Below, piece by piece: positions 20,930 through 28,961 of a stretch of DNA of 49,228 nucleotides; within the stretch, counting starts at the first letter, position 1; every line of letters starts with the position of its first letter. Source of the DNA: Nitrosomonadales bacterium (GTDB lineage: Bacteria > Pseudomonadota > Gammaproteobacteria > Burkholderiales > Gallionellaceae); the NCBI GenBank assembly GCA_016195965.1, contig JACPYR010000049.1:1-49228 (forward strand), in the 5' to 3' direction. The position numbers were made by a program, and so were the translations under genes. The notes below the pieces were generated by a model. It searched no databases and was not told where the DNA came from. It saw nothing but the letters and a program-made list of their open reading frames with translations.

Positions 20930-21979
20930 ATGAATAAATTTATCCCTCACTTACGCACCTCATGTTTCGCGGCTTCACTACTGACAACCAACGCAGCCTT
21001 TGCGTCCGACATTATCGGAGCAGGCGCGACTTTCCCTTACCCGATCTACAGCAAATGGGCCGAGGTCTATAGAGCGAAAACCCACATCAGCCTGAACTAC
21101 CAATCCATAGGCTCCGGCGGAGGCATCAAACAAGTTCAGGCAAAAGCCGTGGATTTTGGCGCGTCCGACATGCCCCTGAAGCCCGCGGAGCTGGAAAAAA
21201 ACGGTCTGGTGCAATTCCCCTCTGTAGTGGGTGGCGTAGTTCCGGTGATCAATATCAACGGCATCGAAGCCGGCCAGTTAAAGCTGGATGGCAAAACCCT
21301 GGCTGACATCTATCTGGGCAAGATCACCAGATGGAATGATTCGGCCATTGCGGCGCTCAACCCGGACATCAAATTGCCGAACGAGGACATCGCCGTGATA
21401 TACCGCACCGACAGCTCCGGCACCTCTTTCATTTTCACTCATTATTTATCCAAGGTCAGCCCGGAATGGCAGTCTACCGTCGGCGAAGGCACTTCCGTAA
21501 TCTGGAAGGTCGGCGTTGGCGGCAGAGGCAACGAAGGGGTCACATCCTATGTACAGCGCATCAAGAACTCCATCGCTTATGTGGAATACAGCTATGCCCT
21601 GCAAAACAAGTTGGACTATGTGCAACTGAAAAATCACGATGGCAATTTCATAATCCCAAACAAGGCGAGCTTAGCTGCAGCAGCAGTTGCTGTACATTGG
21701 GATCAAACGCCCGGTTTCTATGAAATCCTGACAGATGAGGCAGGCAAAAATAGCTGGCCTCTTGCCAGCGCCACTTTCATCCTGATGCAAAAAACTCAGG
21801 ATAAACCCGATACCGCCAAGCTGGTGTTGAAATTCTTCGACTGGGCCTATGCCTACGGCGACAAAATGGCGTCAGATTTGAACTACATTCCGATACCCGA
21901 CAATGCTGTCAAACAAATCCATCAGGCATGGAAAACCCAGATCCGTGATACTTCCGGCAAACCTATCTGGAAGCAATAA
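20930..21979 (+). CDS. pstS: Phosphate ABC transporter substrate-binding protein
   Basis: PstS binds inorganic phosphate in the periplasm and delivers it to the PstCAB transporter. The 349-residue product has a signal peptide (cleavage after AFA, about residue 25). The phosphate-binding blocks IIGAGATFPYPIYSKW, YQSIGSGGGIKQ, FGASDMPL and YRTDSSGTSFIFTHYLS follow. Length and sequence fit PstS. No pstC, pstA, pstB or phoU follows, so the gene is separated from its transporter here. A 201-bp MITE lies 34 bases downstream. Confidence 0.93.
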   Translation: MNKFIPHLRTSCFAASLLTTNAAFASDIIGAGATFPYPIYSKWAEVYRAKTHISLNYQSIGSGGGIKQVQAKAVDFGASDMPLKPAELEKNGLVQFPSVVGGVVPVININGIEAGQLKLDGKTLADIYLGKITRWNDSAIAALNPDIKLPNEDIAVIYRTDSSGTSFIFTHYLSKVSPEWQSTVGEGTSVIWKVGVGGRGNEGVTSYVQRIKNSIAYVEYSYALQNKLDYVQLKNHDGNFIIPNKASLAAAAVAVHWDQTPGFYEILTDEAGKNSWPLASATFILMQKTQDKPDTAKLVLKFFDWAYAYGDKMASDLNYIPIPDNAVKQIHQAWKTQIRDTSGKPIWKQ

Positions 21980-22013
21980 ACAATCAGGAATTTTGTTGCA
22001 GCGGACGACTAAA

Positions 22014-22214
22014 GGGCGCTTCTAAAAATTCATAGTTCGCTCAAATGCAAGGCGCGGAAAAAATTTCGCTGCGCCGCATATGCATGATATGTAAGCAAGA
22101 AATTTTTTACGCAACACAGCATAACCAGCCACTTGGCTGCCGTTATTTGGCAGCTTAGTGAATTGGCTAGTGGTTTCATCAGTTGAGATGAAATCGGGAT
22201 TTTTAGAAGTGCCC
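22014..22214. mobile_element. 201-bp MITE-like element with 17-bp inverted ends and TAAA target duplication
   Basis: The ends are GGGCGCTTCTAAAAAT (left) and the inverse of GGGCACTTCTAAAAAT (right), one mismatch in 16. They are flanked by TAAA on both sides (22010-22013 and 22215-22218). No transposase is encoded, so it is a non-autonomous miniature element. It carries a GAAAAAATTTC/GAAATTTTTT inverted repeat and a copy of the structured GATG...GGTTAT unit (22121-22180). It abuts the stop codon of the reductase gene; the original stop (TAG) would have been the same without the insertion. Confidence 0.85.
22121..22180 (-). repeat. Structured GATG...GGTTAT unit, copy A (inside the MITE)
   Basis: A 60-bp copy read on the minus strand. 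It starts GATGAAACCACTAGCC, ends CTGGTTAT and is preceded by CT. The central hairpin has lower stem CACT/AGTG, an A-rich mismatch, and upper stem GCTGCC/GGCAGC around AAATAAC. Both stems differ from the other copies but still pair. Confidence 0.85.
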
Positions 22215-23173
22215 TAAAACGGATCGGCGTAAATGTCACGCATGGAAGCTCCGGCCAGGAAGGTCTGCTGCTTGGCCGCATTGACCATGTCCGGATGACC
22301 ACATAAGAACACTCGCCAGCCGGAAAGATCGGGATTATCAGCCAGCGCGACATCCAGCACCATCCCCGCAGCATACCCGGCCGGAACGCCAGCCTCACCT
22401 TCTGATATGCAGGGAACATAGCTGAAATTGCGATGCGTCCGTGCCAACTTCTGCAATTCTTCGACCAGATAAAATCCGCTCGCGTTATAGCTGCCATGAT
22501 AAAGGCTGAGCCTGCCTTGATGCCCGTTCAGCAACGCGTCTCGGATGATGCCATACAATGGCGCCAGGCCCGAGCCCGTCGCAATCAGCAGAATATCCTG
22601 CCCGGGTTTGTCCGGAACATAAAAGCAATCGCCGGCCGCCTCTGAAATCGCGATGCTGTCACCTACTTTAAGATGCTCGAAAACCCAGCCGCTCACCAAA
22701 CCTCCAGGCACCCTCCTCACGTTGAGAAAAAGCTCCTCCCCCAGTGCCGGAACGCTGGCTAAAGAATAACAGCGCGCTGTAGCTGTATCCTTGAACAGGT
22801 TGATAAATTGCCCGGCTTTATATGCAAAGGATCTGGCTGGTTTGAGCCTGATGCCGAGAATGTCGGCGTTAAGATATTCGATGCGGGTAACCGAGGCTTC
22901 CAATTTGCCGCGCACCAGTTCTGGCAGGGCAACCTCGATATCTTCTTGCGGATAACAGGAACAAGCTAAAAAATAATTCTGCACTGCAAGCGTGGGCTGC
23001 AAGCCGACTTTGGCTTTCTCGGGAACGTTGCCCTTGAGCGCGCGCATCATACAGGTCTGGCAAACTCCAGAACGGCAGGCAGAGGGAACCGCAACATCGT
23101 GGGCAGTCAAACAGTCGAGAATTGAACCCTCCCCGCACTCGTACGACTGCCCGCCGTAAACAACTTTAGGCAT
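22214..23173 (-). CDS. Ferredoxin-FAD/NAD reductase, probable electron donor to the adjacent truncated globin
   Basis: A 319-residue cytoplasmic oxidoreductase. An N-terminal plant-type [2Fe-2S] ferredoxin domain (CRSGVCQTC plus the later cysteines in FLACSC) is fused to a ferredoxin-NADP reductase module. That module has the flavin motif RCYSLAS near residue 138, the nucleotide-binding GSGLAPLYG, and FLCGHPDMV near the C-terminus. It follows the truncated globin gene by 30 bases on the same strand under an NsrR-like regulator. I infer it re-reduces the globin, a split equivalent of flavohaemoglobin. By sequence it also resembles CDP-6-deoxyglucoseen reductase-type proteins, so another partner is possible. 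Confidence 0.8.
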   Translation of the reverse strand: MPKVVYGGQSYECGEGSILDCLTAHDVAVPSACRSGVCQTCMMRALKGNVPEKAKVGLQPTLAVQNYFLACSCYPQEDIEVALPELVRGKLEASVTRIEYLNADILGIRLKPARSFAYKAGQFINLFKDTATARCYSLASVPALGEELFLNVRRVPGGLVSGWVFEHLKVGDSIAISEAAGDCFYVPDKPGQDILLIATGSGLAPLYGIIRDALLNGHQGRLSLYHGSYNASGFYLVEELQKLARTHRNFSYVPCISEGEAGVPAGYAAGMVLDVALADNPDLSGWRVFLCGHPDMVNAAKQQTFLAGASMRDIYADPF

Positions 23174-23203
23174 CGATATTTAAACCTACTTGAATTTTAA
23201 AAC

Positions 23204-23566
23204 CTACTTGCCCAGCACGTCTTTTCTGGTGCTTTCTGCAATCGCAGCGGCTTGAGCAATCAAATGTCCCGGAACTTTCAACTCGGTCAGGGTAGCGCCA
23301 AGATGCTCCATCACCGCGTTAAAATGTGTATCGTTAAGACCCTTGGCGACGAGATGCGCGTGGCCTTTCCTCATATCTTCGCCGGTGTAGTTATTCGGCC
23401 CGCCAAGAGCCATCGTCAAAAAGGCTTTTTGCTTGGCCGCCTGCTTGCTCATATCAACGCCCGTGAAGAAATGCTTGATGCGATCATCCTTCAACACCTT
23501 GCGATAAAAAACGTCCACTGCAGCGTTAACAGCACCTTCACCACCAATTTCGTTATACAGACTCAT
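23204..23566 (-). CDS. Group I truncated haemoglobin
   Basis: Truncated haemoglobins bind haem in a 2-over-2 helical fold; group I members often act in nitric oxide dioxygenation or oxygen binding. The 120-residue protein has the FYRKVL helix-B block with Phe20-Tyr21 (B9-B10), the glycine motif ALGGPNNYTG, and GHAHL with the probable proximal His69. The C-terminus follows the family to the end. It is the promoter-proximal gene of a pair with a reductase and faces an NsrR-like gene, with NsrR-like sites between them. NO detoxification is an inference from this context. Confidence 0.9.
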   Translation of the reverse strand: MSLYNEIGGEGAVNAAVDVFYRKVLKDDRIKHFFTGVDMSKQAAKQKAFLTMALGGPNNYTGEDMRKGHAHLVAKGLNDTHFNAVMEHLGATLTELKVPGHLIAQAAAIAESTRKDVLGK

Positions 23567-23638
23567 AATTTATTCTCCAAAAATTATTGATTAATCAAAA
23601 GCCACGTAAGGGATATATAGTTTGACGCATGCACGCTT

Positions 23639-23661
23639 AATATATATCCTAGATACATCTT
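23639..23661. promoter_or_regulatory. Candidate NsrR operator near the globin promoter
   Basis: On the minus strand this reads AAGATGTATCTAGGATATAT, close to the left half of the published NsrR consensus (AAGATGCATTT with its inverse). The symmetry is imperfect in the right half. It lies 73 bases upstream of the globin start, in position to block its promoter. Confidence 0.5.
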
Positions 23662-23691
23662 AAATGCCCGCGCGCGGTCGTGTCAATAAAA

Positions 23692-23727
23692 AATGTAAAA
23701 AATATACATCAATTAACCTACTATAAT
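23692..23727 (+). promoter_or_regulatory. Candidate nsrR promoter with overlapping palindromic operator
   Basis: A perfect -10 TATAAT lies at 23722-23727 and no good -35 precedes it. The imperfect palindrome AATGTAAAAAATATACATC (23692-23710) covers the -35 region and resembles an NsrR site (GATGTAT with its inverse). This would allow autoregulation. Confidence 0.5.
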
Positions 23728-23761
23728 GGTTAGGCACTTCGTTAACCAGGAAAGATATGAA

Positions 23762-24211
23762 ATGCGTTTAACCCTGTACACCGATTATTCTCTGCGCGTC
23801 CTGCTTTATCTGGCCAACAAGGAAGATGAATTGGTCACGATCAGTGAGCTGGCCGATTTCTTCAAGATATCGCGCAACCATCTCGTCAAAGTGGTGCACA
23901 ACCTGGGGCTGAGCGGCTATATCCTGACGACACGGGGACGCAATGGCGGTCTTAAACTGGCCCGGCCCGCAAAAAACATCCTGATAGGCGAAGTGGTACG
24001 CTCCACCGAACCCGATTTCGATTTGCTCGAATGCTTCAATCCTGCCACGGATCAGTGCGTGATCACCCGAACGTGCAGCCTGAAATCCGTAATATTCAAC
24101 GCGCAGGCCGCATTCCTGGGCGAACTCGACAGATACACGCTAGCCGACATGGCCAAGGCGCCCAAGAAAGTCTTGCCTGCTTTTAAATCTATCCCTATCG
24201 TTCAGCACTAA
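23762..24211 (+). CDS. nsrR: Rrf2-family nitric-oxide-sensing repressor, NsrR-like
   Basis: NsrR is a [Fe-S] cluster repressor that releases DNA when the cluster reacts with nitric oxide. The 149-residue product starts [18 protein letters not shown], the NsrR opening, with a winged helix-turn-helix ([19 protein letters not shown]). Three cysteines, C91, C99 and C105 (ECFNP, QCVI, RTC), are the cluster ligands. An upstream in-frame codon at 23726 is rejected because it precedes the conserved N-terminus and overlaps the -10 region; AGGAAAG lies before 23762. Divergent from the globin-reductase pair. IscR is less likely given the start and cysteine pattern. Confidence 0.87.
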   Translation: MRLTLYTDYSLRVLLYLANKEDELVTISELADFFKISRNHLVKVVHNLGLSGYILTTRGRNGGLKLARPAKNILIGEVVRSTEPDFDLLECFNPATDQCVITRTCSLKSVIFNAQAAFLGELDRYTLADMAKAPKKVLPAFKSIPIVQH

Positions 24212-24588
24212 GCGGCTTGCACCGGAATCCGATCGCGTTGCGCGACGATGCGGTTGTGCTCGTCCACGTAGACGAGGAGCGGATGATATTTCTGCAATTC
24301 GATTTCGTTGTACATCGCATAGGTGGCGATGATGATGATGTCGCCCGGACTGGCCTTGTGCGCTGCGGCCCCATTCACCGAAATCACGCCCGAGCCCCGC
24401 TGAGCGCGGATCGCATAAGTAGTGAAGCGCTCGCCGTTGGTGACGTTATATATATCGATCTGCTGATACTCCCTGATGTCAGCGGCATCCAGCAAATCCT
24501 CGTCGATCGCGCACGAGCCTTCGTAATGCAACTCGGAATGCGTGACGTGCACCCGGTGCAACTTGGCTTTAAGCATGATTCTCTGCAT
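24208..24588 (-). CDS. panD: Aspartate 1-decarboxylase precursor
   Basis: PanD makes beta-alanine from aspartate for pantothenate synthesis. The 126-residue proenzyme cleaves itself between Gly24 and Ser25 (YEGSCAID) to form the pyruvoyl cofactor; that motif is intact. Other family blocks are [45 protein letters not shown]. It follows panC at about 75 bases on the same strand and its stop overlaps the convergent nsrR stop by 4 bases. Confidence 0.97.
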   Translation of the reverse strand: MQRIMLKAKLHRVHVTHSELHYEGSCAIDEDLLDAADIREYQQIDIYNVTNGERFTTYAIRAQRGSGVISVNGAAAHKASPGDIIIIATYAMYNEIELQKYHPLLVYVDEHNRIVAQRDRIPVQAA

Positions 24589-24663
24589 AGGACACCTCTT
24601 AATCTCAGTGGGCGCGGATTATATATTACCCGGCGGCCCATGTAATCAATCACAAGCAAGCCA

Positions 24664-25497
<834 letters not shown>

Positions 25498-25526
25498 ACC
25501 AATACTCTCCCGTTCACGCGTAAACG

Positions 25527-25892
25527 CTACGCATTTTTAAGTTCAAGAGTCTGGCTACGCAAACCGGGGAGCGTCAGCAATCGTTGGTCGTTAGTCAGAA
25601 GGGTCGCATCCAGTGAGAACGCGCTGGCAGCAATCAGCGCATCGGGCAGTTTTAAACGCCGCTCGCGGCGCAAACGGATGGCCGTTTCACGCACGGACGC
25701 ATCAACTTCAACGCGATGCAGCGTGGCAAGCAATCCGCGCCAGATGTGCTCCTGTTCAGGCTGTATTTCCGGCCAGGAAAGCAGTTCGATTTCGCTGATA
25801 ACCGAATAAGCGTATGCGCCAACAGGTAGTCTCTCCGCCAGCTTGCCGCCTTGCAGATAAATCAGTGTATTGGTATCGAGCACATATTTCAT
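25527..25892 (-). CDS. PIN-domain toxin, VapC type
   Basis: PIN-domain toxins are metal-dependent ribonucleases, usually cutting tRNA or rRNA. The 121-residue product begins [12 protein letters not shown] with the first catalytic aspartate at residue 6. A conserved glutamate in SVISEIELLSW and the LPDALIAASA and LLTNDQRL acidic blocks complete the site. The ATG at 25890-25892 overlaps the stop of the upstream antitoxin (ATGA); an ATG two codons earlier is possible. Last gene of a three-gene operon. Target and activity are unknown. Confidence 0.87.
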   Translation of the reverse strand: MKYVLDTNTLIYLQGGKLAERLPVGAYAYSVISEIELLSWPEIQPEQEHIWRGLLATLHRVEVDASVRETAIRLRRERRLKLPDALIAASAFSLDATLLTNDQRLLTLPGLRSQTLELKNA

Positions 25893-26128
25893 GGCCATTC
25901 CGTATCACGAATGCGCCGCTGATACACCACCCCGTCTTCAGAAAATGTCGCTACACCAATAAATTTAGCCAAGTCGCGTGAAGGATCAATCTCCGGCCAA
26001 TTAGCGGCAGAGGAAGCCGCGATGGATCTTGCAGCGAGGAATTCGATAAAATCGAGCACCTCAGCCTGGCGGCTTTCATCAAGACGGTGAAGGCGTTCAA
26101 TAATGCTGGATTCGATAGGATTGTTCAT
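25889..26128 (-). CDS. DUF2281/VapB-like antitoxin
   Basis: A 79-residue acidic protein immediately before the PIN toxin with a 4-base ATGA overlap. The N-terminal half ([26 protein letters not shown]) is the helix typical of DUF2281-type antitoxins. The C-terminal tail ([16 protein letters not shown]) is the probable toxin-wrapping segment. It likely neutralises the toxin and represses its own promoter, but no DNA-binding fold is obvious. Its start overlaps the stop of the gene upstream by ATGA as well. Confidence 0.78.
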   Translation of the reverse strand: MNNPIESSIIERLHRLDESRQAEVLDFIEFLAARSIAASSAANWPEIDPSRDLAKFIGVATFSEDGVVYQRRIRDTEWP

Positions 26129-26364
26129 GAGGCTTTCCTTAAACTCAGCAATGCGCGAACTGCGGCACCGGCTTCTTCGGCGGAAATCGTTTCAACCTCA
26201 CCGCTATCAATTTCCGCAGCACGGCGCAACGCTTCGACGCGCCACGCGTCGGAAATCTCAGCTTCGCTTTGCTCTTCCAGGCTAAGCAACAATTTGTGCG
26301 CAAGCTCGGCGCGCTGCTGCGGCGGCAGATGCAAAGCGGTGTCTGCTATGGTGTCGGTGTTCAT
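26125..26364 (-). CDS. Addiction-module component of the unstable-antitoxin family (PF09720-like)
   Basis: Starting at 26364 ([20 protein letters not shown]) the product has 79 residues. [19 protein letters not shown] followed by an acidic [25 protein letters not shown] is the signature of the putative addiction-module component family (TIGR02574-like), normally paired with a RelE/ParE toxin. No such toxin is here; it is instead the first gene of an operon with a second antitoxin and a PIN toxin. The upstream codon at 26469 would add 35 unlike residues and is rejected; TTCCTTG-type sequence without a strong Shine-Dalgarno precedes either. Confidence 0.72.
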   Translation of the reverse strand: MNTDTIADTALHLPPQQRAELAHKLLLSLEEQSEAEISDAWRVEALRRAAEIDSGEVETISAEEAGAAVRALLSLRKAS

Positions 26365-26587
26365 GATGTTTCCTTGTATCGGCAAGTGCGATAAGCATAG
26401 CGCATTGCGGCTATCTATTCCATGTTCACAGAAATTGCCACGATGTACCCGCCCGTTGCAAACATTCACGATGTGACTGCTAACGACACATAGCGGTCAC
26501 ACTAGCAATCGTACCATGCACACGGCATATCTCTCATCGTGAACAAACTCGTTTTTCAAAACTTACGCTATACTGCTCGCACGCTTC

Positions 26588-26765
26588 AAAGTGCTGCATG
26601 GACTTTCGTTTCATGTAGTTAAACGGGAAACAGGTGCGGAAGAATTCTCCTATGCCTGTGCTGCCCCCGCAACGGTAAGCAAGTGCGGCTCTATCAACAT
26701 GCCACTGTGAGCAATCATGGGAAGGCGATAGAGCAAAACTTGCGAGCCCGGATACCGACTTTGAG
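26588..26765 (+). ncRNA. Cobalamin (AdoCbl) riboswitch
   Basis: The conserved core is present in order: GGGAAACAGGTGCGG (26625-26639), GCTGCCCCCGCAACGGTAAG (26660-26679), and the B12-box-like GAGCCCGGATACC (26744-26756). Helices can be seen: GCAAGT (26679-26684) with ACTTGC (26738-26743), and GCTCTATC (26687-26694) with GATAGAGC (26727-26734). A -10-like TATACT lies at 26569-26574. It precedes an OprB-type porin gene by about 150 bases and probably lowers its expression when cobalamin is plentiful. The exact ends are uncertain by several bases. Confidence 0.93.
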
Positions 26766-26911
26766 CTTATGCGGGAAATGCTGCGGGTGGCGGCATGTGG
26801 GTTCGCTTGGTTGAGCTATTTCTGACTTTCCCATCGTTTGCTACTTGGTTGCGTTTCCTTTTTATTTCGCTTCAACGGGGATACTTGAAGCCTAACTCAG
26901 GGAAATGTATC

Positions 26912-28294
26912 GTGAAACTCAAGCAATTTTTTGCTGTGCTATGCACGGCTTCTTTATGTACGTCTGTAACTTCCACCTATGCTGCAACCCCAGTCCCCGA
27001 GTCACTAAATGTCAGTGATCTCTCGACAACCTCCGACGGTGAAAAATCTTGGACGCTTCATGCTCAATCAACTTACATTCCAGAATGGAAAAATAATTTC
27101 AACTCTCCGTATTCCGGCGCAAAAAGTTTTTTAAACAGTTCTGAGGGGGATATTCCTGTCAGTTACACATTAACCGCCACTGCCTTTTTGGGAGCGCGTC
27201 TATGGCAAGGAGGAGAGGTTTATTACAACCCTGAGTTTTTTCAAGGGATACCATTTTCCGACTTGGCTGGTTTGGGCGCTTTTACGAATGGAGAGCAGCA
27301 AAAAGGGACCGCCATTCCCGCTATTCACTATGCAGCTCGGGCTTATATTCGCCAAACATTTGGACTGGGCGGTGAGCAAGAGCATGTTCAAGATGGTTTC
27401 AATCAAGTCGCGGGAAATTACGATAAACAACGCATCGTGATTAGCTATGGAGCATTCAGTGCGCTGGATTATTTTGATGCCAATGCCTACAGCCACGATC
27501 CCCGCACGCAGTTTATGAACTGGTCAATCGCCACGGCGGGGGCATATGACTATGCTGCTAATAGTAGAGGGCTGACATTTGGCCTTGTTGGGGAATATTT
27601 CGCAAATGATTGGGTGATTCGAGCAGGCCGCTTGGCTTTGCCGCCATCTCCTAATATTTTGGAACTCGACTACAACCTGAAAGACAACTATGGGCATCAG
27701 GTCGAAATTACTCATCAACATTTTCTATGGAGCCAGCCGGGAAAATTACGGGTTCTCGTTTTCCAAAACCATGGATTAATGGCGAACTATACGGATGCGA
27801 TTAATCAATCCAATCAAGCAAACAATGGCAGCCCGCCAAATATTCTAACGGCACGCTCGGTTACAACAAAAAATGGTTACCTGATTAACTTGGAGCAAGC
27901 CCTTGCGGAAGATGTCGGAATTTTTTCACGCTGGAGTAGAAATGACGGCCAAAGTGAGGCGATTTCGTACGACATTGGTCAATCCTTATCGGGCGGCGTA
28001 TTGGTTAAAGGAACAAGCTGGGGGAGAAAAGAAGACAGCTTTGGAGCGGGATTCGCCATCAACAGGCTGTCTGCTGCGGAAATACAATACCTTCAGCTTG
28101 GTGGTGTCACGATGATGATTGGTGACGGACAGCTTCGATACAAGGAAGAGCAAATCCTTGAAGTCTTCTATAGCGCCAAGGTTTATAAAGGTGTCTACAT
28201 TTCGTCAGACTACCAGCGATACGCCAACCCGGGCTATAACGCCGACCGAGGGCCGGTAAATATTTATAGCCTGAGGGCACATATCGAAATTTAA
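26912..28294 (+). CDS. OprB-family outer-membrane porin under cobalamin riboswitch control
   Basis: The 460-residue product looks like a carbohydrate-selective porin of the OprB family (PF04966). It has the long N-terminal WTLHAQSTYIPEWKNNFNSPY block, GARLWQGGEVYYNPEFFQG, a central FALSALDYFDANAYSHDPRTQFMNW-like region and repeated amphipathic beta strands to a C-terminal YSLRAHIEI. I start it at the GTG 26912-26914: AGGGA lies 8 bases upstream, and a clear signal peptide follows (KQFFAVLCTASL, cleavage after TYA). The longer frame from 26795 would run back into the leader. The gene is visibly more AT-rich than its neighbours, suggesting transfer. The riboswitch implies a role in uptake of a corrinoid or a cobalamin-linked nutrient, which is inference. 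Confidence 0.85.
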   Translation: MKLKQFFAVLCTASLCTSVTSTYAATPVPESLNVSDLSTTSDGEKSWTLHAQSTYIPEWKNNFNSPYSGAKSFLNSSEGDIPVSYTLTATAFLGARLWQGGEVYYNPEFFQGIPFSDLAGLGAFTNGEQQKGTAIPAIHYAARAYIRQTFGLGGEQEHVQDGFNQVAGNYDKQRIVISYGAFSALDYFDANAYSHDPRTQFMNWSIATAGAYDYAANSRGLTFGLVGEYFANDWVIRAGRLALPPSPNILELDYNLKDNYGHQVEITHQHFLWSQPGKLRVLVFQNHGLMANYTDAINQSNQANNGSPPNILTARSVTTKNGYLINLEQALAEDVGIFSRWSRNDGQSEAISYDIGQSLSGGVLVKGTSWGRKEDSFGAGFAINRLSAAEIQYLQLGGVTMMIGDGQLRYKEEQILEVFYSAKVYKGVYISSDYQRYANPGYNADRGPVNIYSLRAHIEI

Positions 28295-28809
28295 GTTAAA
28301 GTCCTTCGTGTGCCAGCGTCAGCTTTTGGCGCAAAGCTGACCTGCCGCACATCAAACCTTACAATAGCCTACCTGAAATCTGCACTTGGCACGTTGTATT
28401 CTGCCCACCCGTTTTTGGTTTTTGCATTTATCCCCTGTGCGCCGCCGAGTAGCGGAGGCTGGTCAGGGGATTTCGGCGAGGACTGTCTGAGCGCGTAGCG
28501 CGAGTTCCGCAGCCGCCTGGCCAGTCCGACAACACACTGCGCAGCAGTTTGTTGCGGCGTAGACTAACCTTCAGGTTATGTCGTAGCCAACAACGCAGGG
28601 TACCGCGCAGCGGCGACGCACCGGGGCGGTGTACGAGTCAAGGACATAGGCGTTTTCTTTCGCCTCTTTCTTTTGGCCGCACAAAAGAAAGGGGCCAGTT
28701 GCCGGTCTGCCACCGGCGGTTTTGATTTTAATTTTGGTTTTGATGTTGGGTATCGCTACGCTCAACCCAACCTACACACATCTCAGCGCGCCAGCCGCTT
28801 CGCGGCGAT
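28295..28809. other. Gene-free, hairpin-rich spacer after the porin
   Basis: No convincing gene. Visible structures are: GTCAGCTTT/AAAGCTGAC (28318-28341); the 34-bp family-2 hairpin (28527-28560); CTTTCTTTTG/CAAAAGAAAG (28666-28691); a GCCGGT/ACCGGC hairpin followed by GGTTTTGATTTT (28701-28728), which could serve as a terminator; and a GTTGGGT/ACCCAAC palindrome near 28745-28775 of a common dispersed type. Short ORFs here lack ribosome sites and similarity to anything I know. Confidence 0.7.
28527..28560 (-). repeat. Second structured repeat family, copy 1
   Basis: On the minus strand it starts ACGCCGCAACAA and ends GTGTTGTCG, with central stem ACTGC/GCAGT around TGC. The copy at 49006-49039 has identical flanks but stem GCGCC/GGCGC; three base pairs differ by compensatory change. 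CAACA/TGTTG forms a lower stem. Confidence 0.8.
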
Positions 28810-28951
28810 CCTTCGACAGGCTGATGGAACTACTAGCCATTCGACTAGGCTATCAAACGACGATAGCCAAGTCCACCCGCAAGGGGTACGCCGTGGTTGT
28901 ATGGGGCTGAAGCCCCGACAACACACGCAGGCTGGTTATCAGGACGAACGG
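28810..28951. repeat. CCTTCGACAGGCT|CAGGACGAACGG repeat interrupted by a structured unit
   Basis: CCTTCGACAGGCT (28810-28822) and CAGGACGAACGG (28940-28951) together make the common proteobacterial dispersed repeat. They are separated by exactly one structured unit (28823-28939). Confidence 0.8.
28823..28939 (+). repeat. Structured GATG...GGTTAT unit, copy B
   Basis: A 117-bp copy, preceded by CT. It starts GATGGAACTACTAGCC and ends CTGGTTAT. The core hairpin has lower stem GACT/AGTC, A-A mismatch, and upper stem GGCTATC/GATAGCC with AAACGAC loop. It is longer than the others because about 57 extra bases follow the core, containing GGGGC TGAA GCCCC flanked by GTTGT/ACAAC. Confidence 0.85.
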
Positions 28952-28961
28952 AATAGGAAAA

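Noticed and set aside
22014..22214. A pseudogene of a transposase
   Set aside because: The element is only 201 bp and no reading frame shows transposase residues.
26795..26911. An N-terminal extension of the porin starting MWVRLVELFLTF
   Set aside because: It runs back towards the riboswitch, lacks a ribosome site, and the GTG at 26912 has both a Shine-Dalgarno and a signal peptide.
28295..28960. A hypothetical gene in the spacer after the porin
   Set aside because: Open frames are short, have no ribosome site, and overlap hairpins and repeats on both strands.
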